64,000 bases of DNA, from the NCBI GenBank assembly GCA_963924555.1, contig OZ004582.1, positions 9,271,927 through 9,335,926 of the forward strand. Reading direction: 5' to 3'. Every line of letters begins with the position of its first letter. Positions within the stretch are counted from its first letter, which is position 1. The position numbers and the translations under genes were made by a program. The notes under the pieces are model-generated. The model was not told the origin of the DNA. It made no database searches and saw only the letters and a list, made by a program, of their open reading frames with translations. Positions 54,901 to 64,000 of this stretch are shown piece by piece. The stretch is from Crambe crambe (lineage: Eukaryota; Porifera; Demospongiae; Poecilosclerida; Crambeidae).

Positions 54901-55986
54901 ATGACTGGCATCAGCTCGAAACAAGCGCATGAGGAGAAAGTCGAGATCATTGAGAATCCTTGGAGTGAAACAGTTCCTGACAGAGAAGCTGTGTACTCTG
55001 TGAGTTAAGAGCCAGAGCATATACTTAACGCAGCCATTCATCTCGTAGTCCTCTTGGAGGAGTTTCAAGTATTTTCTCCCACTGAATCGGATGACTGGAG
55101 GGAAAGAGAAGACTTCAGGTTTGAGGCAGCTTTGAAATGCAAATTTAGCAATTTGCTGGCAACCAAGCTGTTCTGTGTGCCTGACAACACACCAGAATAA
55201 GCCGTAAAGTATCAAAATGGCAGCTAGACAAGTCAAAATGAAGTCGGCAATTCTCGAGATTTCCAAGATGCGCAGTGTGGTATAGATGCAAGGGACAGTG
55301 ACGTTTAGGGGCCACCCGTCTGGAATGACCCCATCTTCCTCAAGGCTCCTCGGACAATGGAAAGCAAACGAAAAATCCATTAACACTCCTGCACTTATAC
55401 CTATAGACACGCCACAAACCATCAGTTGAATTAATAGTTTACCAATGTATGAGATGAAAATCCTCTGATTTTCATTGCCATATTCCTTCTCTAGTTTCTT
55501 CACACGGTCGAAGTTCTCCTCACTGTACTCCCCAGTCTTAGAGCTACGCAGACGATCAATTTTAGAGATGATGGAGAAGAAGCTATCGAAATCACCTCTA
55601 AACACGGCACCCCAAACATAATGTGGAGTAAGCAGTAATAGACCATGGACAAGAATGTAAATGGGGAAATATTCAGTTATAGGGATGCTGCTAAAACAGT
55701 ATTTGTTGATAAACATTGCCTGGTCCCTAGCAAACTCGTAAATGGCTATGGCGTCCATTCCAGACTTAGATGGAAGCAATGAAACAGTATCTGCTGGATG
55801 GAAACATGCTACACCTCCATCTCTGAAGAATTCCACTGAGATATCGAAAATGGTGAGCGCGAGGATGGCGGAGCTGATGTAGCTGACAAACTGGTCCCAG
55901 ACGAAGTCCTTGGGTTCCACAGCTTCTTTGTCCTTTTTCCCATCAGGATTTATAACGTTCAGAATTGCCTTCAAACTGTCAGTCAT
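51998..55986 (-). CDS. pannexin/LRRC8-like four-transmembrane channel protein with a novel C-terminus (about 977 aa, nine exons)
   Basis: Coding exons: 55986-54877, 54816-54694, 54636-54267, 54198-54056, 53947-53780, 53459-53325, 53239-53128, 53069-52946, 52646-51998; phases agree at every junction. The fourth intron seems to use a GC donor (GAG then gcatgt). The first 280 residues have four membrane spans, at about 33-52, 108-128, 180-202 and 255-275. Both outer loops carry paired Cys (VACF, KYCFSS; FHCPRS, VPCIY), the pattern of pannexins and LRRC8 volume-regulated anion channels. VHGLLLLTPHYVW and the DFLLMRLFRAD region near 350 also fit LRRC8. There are no leucine-rich repeats. The remaining 600 residues include a Cys-rich CCCFKRKKR segment, an unrecognised folded domain and an acidic Gly/Ser tail. 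Plasma-membrane large-pore channel function is inferred. Confidence 0.72.
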
Positions 55987-56289
55987 TTCCCAACAGTCTC
56001 AAACACTGCTGCAGCTGCCTCGTAGACTTCCAAGTTTTATCACAGCTGAGGGATACAGATCTAGAGTACGCCCCATTGTGGTCCCTAGTGGTCGAGGGGA
56101 ATCTTTTTTTTTTTTGCATCCCAAAAAAGGCAGGTATGCGCACGCGCATCTATTGTAAGGCCACTATTTGTTGATCATTAGTTTCTCATCAGCGCCCGCA
56201 TCAACATTCTGCACCCGCCTACTTTGGCCATTATTGATAATGCGCATGCGCAAATCAATTAGAGAAGAAAAAAAGTCCCACAAAAAAAA

Positions 56290-56480
56290 AAAAAAAAAAA
56301 AATCAGAGAAGCAGCTGGCCTGGATGCCGATACTCAACTATTCAGTGTACTGCAAATCCTCGAGCAGGAGTCTGCTTAGCTGGAGAATTGCATCTGTTTC
56401 ACCACCGGATGCAACCTTTAGAAGCTTTTTTAATACTTCTGTTGTGGATAAACTCCATACGACTCGAGAACTGCACTCCA
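56290..56480 (+). pseudogene. 5' part of the transposase gene
   Basis: The frame ...NTSVVDKLHTTRELHS reaches 56480, where the hAT-like element interrupts it. It resumes at 57675 as STFVGSIKDKLDLVDSNLKI. Poly-A at 56282-56302 precedes it. Confidence 0.55.
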
Positions 56481-57669
56481 GGGCTGTAGCCAGGATTTTA
56501 GAAAAGGGGTGGCTGAAGGATATCCGTGCACTTGTGTGGGGAAAAATTTTTTCATGGCCATGTCCACTTTTGCTTAACCACACCTAAAGCACATCCACTG
56601 ATATTTTGCAAACAGCTGATATGAGGCAGTCCCCAAACCACCTCTGGCCTGAGGAGGATCACAAGCCAGAATAAATTTTTAATAGCTTATTAAGTCTGTC
56701 AGCTAAAATGTTCATTCTCCGAGGGTGGTGTTGACAGTCTTGCAATTAATGATCCTCTCTGTTTTTTATGCATCATATCACTGTAGTTATGGTATCATGT
56801 AGTCTCATGAGCCAGACGTATTGTGGAAGAAGGGGAAGGGGGAAGGAGAAAATACATCAGGCATGCAATACATCTGGCTCACAAGACTAGGTATCATGTA
56901 GGTTATAACTGATCAGGCATGGTGAACCTCTATAGCTAGAATATAGAAAGTGGTGATAATAGTGTGCAGGGTTTCATCTAGGAATTTCACCTTGGGGGGA
57001 AGTTCACCAATCACGTGGCCATAGGCCACGGTGAGGGGGGGGGGGGGTCTTATAATCCAGGGATTACTGTCATGTGCATGCATGCCTTCAACCAGATCAT
57101 ATGGCCCCTATATCAGACGATGCCATGTCCAGCCAGGCTAAAGGATGTCTAGAGAAGCGTGCACAGAAACATGAATGTATAAGGATCTTAGAAGTCCGTA
57201 AATTCCGTGGAATTCTAAAGGTAGTACCCTAAGTGCTCACCATGAACTTGACCCTCAGGAGAGTGTGTATAATACCTGTAGTTGATCGGTTTAGTCTGGA
57301 AATGTTTCTGGTCTCTTGAGGAACTAATGGAACATCAGAATCCTCAAATGACCCATTTAGTGATCAGTGCTCGTGTCCACTGAATATGAATAGTGTTAAG
57401 TAGCTATATTTCATCCAGGAATCGTTGAGTAGATTGGCCGTGATTATTGACTCAATAATTCCTGAAAAGTATTAGCAATTCATCTATCACAGATGAAATA
57501 TTGATTAGAATGTCAGGATGAAAGTGAAAGTCATGGTGTTCACGCATATGCATCACTAGCACTCCACATGCTGACAACTGTGCTGATCAATAATTTCTTA
57601 TGCTATGATTATTTCCTAAATCAAAGGGGGGGCTCAAGCCCCCTGAGCCACCTGCTGGCTACAGGCCTG
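56481..57669. mobile_element. hAT-like element inserted in the transposase gene
   Basis: The left end gggctgtagccagg and right end ctggctacaggcctg match the element at 31705-32392. The flanks gcactcca (56473-56480) and gcactcta (57670-57677) are an 8-bp target duplication with one change. Precise removal restores E-L-H-S-T-F-V-G. It is 1189 bp with no transposase. Confidence 0.78.
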
Positions 57670-60600
57670 GCACTCTACATTTGTTGGAAGCATCAAGGAC
57701 AAGCTGGACTTAGTGGACAGTAATTTGAAGATTACTGATGTTACTACAGTATTTGGACCGTTCGTGAAGTTTCTTGTTGAAAACATTAGCCCTATTCCAC
57801 CAACAGGTAGTTGTATGCTATAAGATAGGCTAGCCTGAGTCCTGTAAATACCCTATTTCTTTTGTTTGTTTTGTTTTGTAGGGAGAAATGCTTCTGAAAT
57901 TTTAATGGCAAGTTCTAGACGCCTCTATGCTCCTTCATTGCCATGTCGAGTAGAGATTCGTAATAAAAAGCATAAACTCCGAAATGACCTGCTTGACTTT
58001 TTTGATGAAAAAGAGCTTGTGATCCCTTCAGGTCAAGTTTCCAAACTTTTGCTTAACCACACCTAAAGCACATCCACTGATATTTTGCAAACAGCTGATA
58101 TGAGGCAGTCCCCAAACCACCTCTGGCCTGAGGAGGATCACAAGCCAGAATAAATTTTTAATAGCTTATTAAGTCTGTCAGCTAAAATGTTCATTCTCCG
58201 AGGGTGGTGTTGACAGTCTTGCAATTAATGATCCTCTCTGTTTTTTATGCATCATATCACTGTAGTTATGGTATCATGTAGTCTCATGAGCCAGACGTAT
58301 TGTGGAAGAAGGGGAAGGGGGAAGGAGAAAATACATCAGGCATGCAATACATCTGGCTCACAAGACTAGGTATCATGTAGGTTATAACTGATCAGGCATG
58401 GTGAACCTCTATAGCTAGAATATAGAAAGTGGTGATAATAGTGTGCAGGGTTTCATCTAGGAATTTCACCTTGGGGGGAAGTTCACCAATCACGTGGCCA
58501 TAGGCCACGGTGAGGGGGGGGGGGTCTTATAATCCAGGGATTACTGTCATGTGCATGCATGCCTTCAACCAGATCATATGGCCCCTATATCAGACGATGC
58601 CATGTCCAGCCAGGCTAAAGGATGTCTAGAGAAGCGTGCACAGAAACATGAATGTATAAGGATCTTAGAAGTCCGTAAATTCCGTGGAATTCTAAAGGTA
58701 GTACCCTAAGTGCTCACCATGAACTTGACCCTCAGGAGAGTGTGTATAATACCTGTAGTTGATCGGTTTAGTCTGGAAATGTTTCTGGTCTCTTGAGGAA
58801 CTAATGGAACATCAGAATCCTCAAATGACCCATTTAGTGATCAGTGCTCGTGTCCACTGAATATGAATAGTGTTAAGTAGCTATATTTCATCCAGGAATC
58901 GTTGAGTAGATTGGCCGTGATTATTGACTCAATAATTCCTGAAAAGTATTAGCAATTCATCTATCACAGATGAAATATTGATTAGAATGTCAGGATGAAA
59001 GTGAAAGTCATGGTGTTCACGCATATGCATCACTAGCACTCCACATGCTGACAACTGTGCTGATCAATAATTTCTTATGCTATGATTATTTCCTAAATCA
59101 AAGGGGGGGCTCAAGCCCCCTGAGCCACCTGCTGGCTACAGGCCTGGCACTCTACATTTGTTGGAAGCATCAAGGACAAGCTGGACTTAGTGGACAGTAA
59201 TTTGAAGATTACTGATGTTACTACAGTATTTGGACCGTTCGTGAAGTTTCTTGTTGAAAACATTAGCCCTATTCCACCAACAGGTAGTTGTATGCTATAA
59301 GATAGGCTAGCCTGAGTCCTGTAAATACCCTATTTCTTTTGTTTGTTTTGTTTTGTAGGGAGAAATGCTTCTGAAATTTTAATGGCAAGTTCTAGACGCC
59401 TCTATGCTCCTTCATTGCCATGTCGAGTAGAGATTCGTAATAAAAAGCATAAACTCCGAAATGACCTGCTTGACTTTTTTGATGAAAAAGAGCTTGTGAT
59501 CCCTTCAGGTCAAGTTTCCAAACTTTTGCTTAACCACACCTAAAGCACATCCACTGATATTTTGCAAACAGCTGATATGAGGCAGTCCCCAAACCACCTC
59601 TGGCCTGAGGAGGATCACAAGCCAGAATAAATTTTTAATAGCTTATTAAGTCTGTCAGCTAAAATGTTCATTCTCCGAGGGTGGTGTTGACAGTCTTGCA
59701 ATTAATGATCCTCTCTGTTTTTTATGCATCATATCACTGTAGTTATGGTATCATGTAGTCTCATGAGCCAGACGTATTGTGGAAGAAGGGGAAGGGGGAA
59801 GGAGAAAATACATCAGGCATGCAATATATCTGGCTCACAAGACTAGGTATCATGTAGGTTATAACTGATCAGGCATGGTGAACCTCTATAGCTAGAATAT
59901 AGAAAGTGGTGATAATAGTGTGCAGGGTTTCATCTAGGAATTTCACCTTGGGGGGAAGTTCACCAATCACGTGGCCATAGGCCACGGTGAGGGGGGGGGG
60001 GTCTTATAATCCAGGGATTACTGTCATGTGCATGCATGCCTTCAACCAGATCATATGGCCCCTATATCAGACGATGCCATGTCCAGCCAGGCTAAAGGAT
60101 GTCTAGAGAAGCGTGCACAGAAACATGAATGTATAAGGATCTTAGAAGTCCGTAAATTCCGTGGAATTCTAAAGGTAGTACCCTAAGTGCTCACCATGAA
60201 CTTGACCCTCAGGAGAGTGTGTATAATACCTGTAGTTGATCGGTTTAGTCTGGAAATGTTTCTGGTCTCTTGAGGAACTAATGGAACATCAGAATCCTCA
60301 AATGACCCATTTAGTGATCAGTGCTCGTGTCCACTGAATATGAATAGTGTTAAGTAGCTATATTTCATCCAGGAATCGTTGAGTAGATTGGCCGTGATTA
60401 TTGACTCAATAATTCCTGAAAAGTATTAGCAATTCATCTATCACAGATGAAATATTGATTAGAATGTCAGGATGAAAGTGAAAGTCATGGTGTTCACGCA
60501 TATGCATCACTAGCACTCCACATGCTGACAACTGTGCTGATCAATAATTTCTTATGCTATGATTATTTCCTAAATCAAAGGGGGGGCTCAAGCCCCCTGA

Positions 60601-61002
60601 GCCACCTGCTGGCTACAGGCCTGGCACTCTACATTTGTTGGAAGCATCAAGGACAAGCTGGACTTAGTGGACAGTAATTTGAAGATTACTGATGTTAGCT
60701 ACTACAGTATTTGGACCGTTCGTGAAGTTTCTTGTTGAAAACATTAGCCCTATTCCACCAACAGGTAGTTGTATGCTATAAGATAGGCTAGCCTGAGTCC
60801 TGTAAATACCCTATTCCTTTTGTTTGTTTTGTTTTGTAGGGAGAAATGCTTCTGAAATTTTAATGGCAAGTTCTAGACGCCTCTATGCTCATTCATTGCC
60901 ATGTCGAGTAGAGATTCGTAATAAAAAGCATAAACTCCGAAATGACCTGCTTGACTTTTTTGATGAAAAAGAGCTTGTGATCCCTTCAGGTCAAGTTTCC
61001 AA
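56566..61002. repeat. tandem triplication of a 1.48 kb unit
   Basis: Units are 56566-58044, 58045-59521 and 59522-61002 (1479, 1477 and 1481 bp). They are almost identical, differing in a G run, a short insertion (gctac near 60695) and a few bases. Each unit runs from inside the hAT-like element, through its right end, to the transposase exon ending QVSKL. Both junctions share acttt, suggesting a microhomology or slippage origin. Confidence 0.9.
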
Positions 61003-61012
61003 ACTTTCGTAG
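57866..61012 (+). pseudogene. triplicated transposase exon
   Basis: The exon after tttgtag reads RNASEILMASSRRLYAPSLP and on to DFFDEKELVIPSGQVSKL; it occurs at 57881, 59358 and 60839. In units 1 and 2 it runs into hAT sequence and stops. In unit 3 the frame shifts right after it (near 61005), then continues as FLGQYIDGHHHIFNERS. Confidence 0.7.
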
Positions 61013-61029
61013 CTTCCTTGGTCAATATA

Positions 61030-63690
61030 TTGATGGTCATCACCATATTTTCAATGAACGAAGTCATAAAATCCCAACAATCTTTGAAAAATTTACGGGG
61101 TATAATACCCCAGAAACTTCTAAACATCGTAAACGCTCGATTCAAAACATGTCAGGATCCATCCTTCGTGAGTATTCCAATGATTTATATTCATGTTTAC
61201 AAAGTTCTTTTTTGGCGACAAGTAATTGGAAAAATCTGAAATCTGTTAGCAGAATCTATTTCAGACTATGCAACTTATCTCATTGATCACAATGAAAAAA
61301 TAAGACGTTTGCACTTATCAATACAGCCCCCTCGCAATGTTTCAGATAATCTTGTCTTTCAGTTCCTTCCATGTATTGATTCCAGCCATCATATTTTGGA
61401 TCAGCTTTCTTCAAAGCTTCAATCAAAAGAAAACTATAATTTTCTTGTAGTGGAAGAGGTGTGTCCGTCTGAACCACGTAAGAAGTATGAGTATCTAGAA
61501 AAGCTCAAAAGTGGTCTTTCAAATGTATGTGTAGCAATGCTTACCTACACACATGGTAACAATGTTGGTAATGTTCACTTTGTGTGGAAAGTGCCTGACT
61601 ATAGCTCTGAAGCCTTCTCTCAGAGTTTGCGTACAGTTGAAAAGGCCAAGGAATTCATTCCTGTCTTTCACACCCGGAGCATGAGAAATGCATTAATGGC
61701 AAAATATGGAAGAGTAGCTCCCACTATGAAGAAGTGTATAATGCGTAAATGGTATAGAGATTTAACTGGTGATACTTCTGGTGCATCAAACACTCATGAA
61801 GCCGAGATAGATGAAAGGGTTCGACTCATTTTGGAGATGGAAGACCCAACTGTTGTGCTTGATTTAAGAGCACTGAATACTGGTGCAAAGACCCAATATG
61901 ATTCGTTCTGGGAGGAGTGCCAAAAGTTTCTAGATGAAGGTATGACATCTGTAGATGACAGACGTCATTGCCAGGTAATGCACCTTGCTAAAGCTATATC
62001 AGTGCGAGATCTTCGGGAACAAGTCAAGACTCGGTGCCCTGAAGGCATAAAAATACCCTCAGAATCATGGCTCCGCCTTCAGTTCTGGCCAAAATCACAT
62101 CACTTCCACTCTAAGATACATTATACAGGCAAACTAAAAGTGAAATTTATGATTCAAGCAAGGCAATTTCGGAAGAGTCATCCAGATTCCCACTACGCTG
62201 CAGCCATATTCCGGTATCAGCGTGAATTTGCTGTGAGGTTCAAGTCATATAGTAATTTCATATGTCTTGATGGCAAACATCGTGCAAAGGTTGGTGAACC
62301 CAACTTTCCTGTTGCGGCAGTTGAGAGAGGAAGAAGAGTTATAGTTGGACTAAACAGCTCAATGGAGGTGGGTGATCATGATTTTACTCGATTTAGTGTG
62401 ATTCCTTCAGTTTGCTTTATAGTGGATATACCAGATGTAGTTGATGAATCGTGGTATGGTGGTCAAGTGGTAGTTGTGGTAAAGGATAGAGCCTCGAGCC
62501 CTATCCGACATAGTACTGAACCATGTAATATCATGACCTCTAAATCATTGGATGCTAAACCTATCCTATTCCTGTACACTGATGGTGGGCCTGACCATAG
62601 GCTAACTTTTTTATCTGTATCTGTGCAACTCTCTCTTATTGCTTGTTTCCTGAGGTTAGATCTTGATTTTTTGTGCGTGTGTTGCACTGCACCCTTCCAT
62701 TCATGGCGAAACCCAGTGGAACATACGTATAATGTCAGTATTAAACCTAGGCATGCAATCAATTGGACTAATGAGAAAAGAAATGGATGATTCTTATGAG
62801 TCTATCATAGCCCGATGTAATAGTGTTAGTCAGGTGAGGACAGCTACAGAAAAAGATCCCTCAGTGAAAGAAAATACTCTGGATAGTATTGCCCCAGTGA
62901 AAATACTTATGTCTAATATTTTCACTAGACTAAAACTGAAAGGTAAGGGATTAGAGTGTTATTCAGCTGCTACTGAAACAGAAATCGAAGATGTCTTGAA
63001 TAGCTTGTTGTCAATTGATGATACTGTTTCACTGGATAAAAAGTGGGTCAAAGCAGCTCTACAGAAGCATCCAAAGCTTGTGCAATATTTGGAACATTGC
63101 TGTCATCGACAACATTATGTATTTTGCGTCAAAAAGTGTGGTAAGCCAGACTGTGAAATGTGTAAGCCTCCTCGTCTGCCATGTGATGTGTTTGATGAAA
63201 TCAAGAATTTACCTGATCCAATTCCTGATACCAATGGGCACTATAAATCATTTGAAAGTGTTTATGGCACAGTTACAACAGAGGAACACCGTCCATCGCT
63301 TAAGAGTCGTCCATCAAGAGCAAAGTCGCTGCCTTTTGTTGCTAGTGTCCAACATGCTCGCAACACCAATTTGATGGTATAGTGTGAAGAATGCGAAATG
63401 TGGTGACTTATTTATTCCAGACACAAACTGACCTCATCTGAACTGAAACAAGTTACTAGCTCTCTTGAGGATTATACATACACATGTGGTGCCTCCTTTT
63501 CAGATCTGGGTCTACAAGACTGGCTGAAGTATGTGTTTGAGATGTTCAGTGTTATTCTCCCCTAGAAAAACTTTATTATGCTCTCAACAAGGAACAACTT
63601 TGTATATACTGCTGCAGTAATAGTGACTTAACAGCAGCAGAAGGCTGCTATCCGCAATGTGTTCGGTGTACTGCCAAACCAAACATATCA
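61030..63690 (+). pseudogene. DDE-like transposase core, frameshifted
   Basis: The main frame (61309-62790, open from upstream ISDYATYLIDHNEKIRR) has three acidic motifs in DDE order: FICLDGKHRAK (about 62262), FLYTDGGPDHR (about 62570) and FHSWRNPVE (about 62695). Just after NPVE, four extra bases (near 62730) shift the frame. The other frame continues MSVLNLGMQSIGLMRKEMDD to 63382. It carries a Cys-rich segment (FCVKKCGKPDCEMCKPPRLP), and further pieces to 63690 end in CIYCCSN and CYPQCVRC. I do not recognise a named superfamily. Several breaks make it inactive. Confidence 0.75.
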
Positions 63691-64000
63691 AAGAGAACTT
63701 AAAATAATCTTTTTAACTTAAATATCTTTTATATAGCTATATATACATTCCAGACACTATACTCTTTTTAATTGAATTATATACGTGTACATGAATAGTT
63801 ATATAAACAAACATTTCCTGTATGAAGCAATAATGGCATAATGGTGTACAGCTATATTATACCGCCCTCCCGCATCACCTGTGGGGAAATTCCTGATGAG
63901 AAACTAATAATCAACAAATAGTGGCCTAATACTGAAACTGTAGGTTCATTTTCAGAACACTACAACATGCTAATGAAAGAATATAAACATTATAATAAAA

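Larger units (their letters stand above)
56158..63927 (+). mobile_element. large decayed DNA transposon with 35-bp terminal inverted repeats
   Basis: The left end (56158-56192) starts AGGCCACTATTTGTTGAT and the right end (63893-63927) is its inverse with one mismatch over 35 bp. The target duplication is unclear. The interior encodes a transposase in pieces, broken by frameshifts, a hAT-like insertion and a tandem triplication. The 7.77 kb length is therefore inflated; the original was perhaps 4 kb. Confidence 0.8.

Overview
The window is eukaryotic: genes have short GT-AG introns (many 50-100 nt), TATA boxes, signal-peptide exons and many DNA transposons. AT-rich DNA, tiny introns, intronless TRIM-NHL genes in tandem and a Cys-loop pannexin/LRRC8-like channel point to a marine invertebrate, most likely a sponge. 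That identification is inference.

Region A (about 1-24.5 kb, all on the + strand) is a dense array of very small multi-exon genes. They share an architecture rather than a single sequence. A minute first coding exon (M-S-S, M-S-D, M-G-F, M-G, M-P-P-K-E, M-D-P-V..., M-S-G) ends in phase 0 at a good donor and joins one or two short exons, the last carrying the stop. The first five form a family of small Trp-rich proteins or a relative of it. A second group ends in CaaX prenylation boxes (CTIM, CCIL, CTIL). A third pair encodes single-span membrane micropeptides. Two loci (18.4-20.2 kb and 21.7-24.5 kb) look like one ATG exon followed by four or five alternative terminal exons, each with its own stop. 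Clusters of CCAAT/ATTGG boxes lie upstream of several of these genes. This is the best candidate for an undescribed system.

Region B (25-52 kb, - strand) is a tandem cluster of six RING/B-box/coiled-coil/filamin/NHL (TRIM-NHL) genes, each with an intronless CDS. Four are intact, one is 5'-truncated with a nonsense codon, and one is cut near its C-terminus by a 2.76 kb pogo-like transposon. Two copies of a gene for a secreted protein of about 218 aa are interleaved, and the units carry traces of segmental duplication and gene conversion.

Region C (52-56 kb, - strand) is a nine-exon gene for a protein of about 977 aa. It has a four-transmembrane pannexin/LRRC8-like N-terminus and a long cytoplasmic part without leucine-rich repeats. 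A decayed partial copy lies at 42-44 kb.

Region D (56.2-63.9 kb) is a large decayed DNA transposon with 35-bp terminal inverted repeats and a DDE-like transposase. A hAT-like element inserted into it, and a 1.48 kb piece spanning both was then tandemly triplicated. Other mobile DNA includes a Penelope-like (GIY-YIG) remnant with inverted repeats, several MITEs, minisatellites and long dinucleotide tracts.
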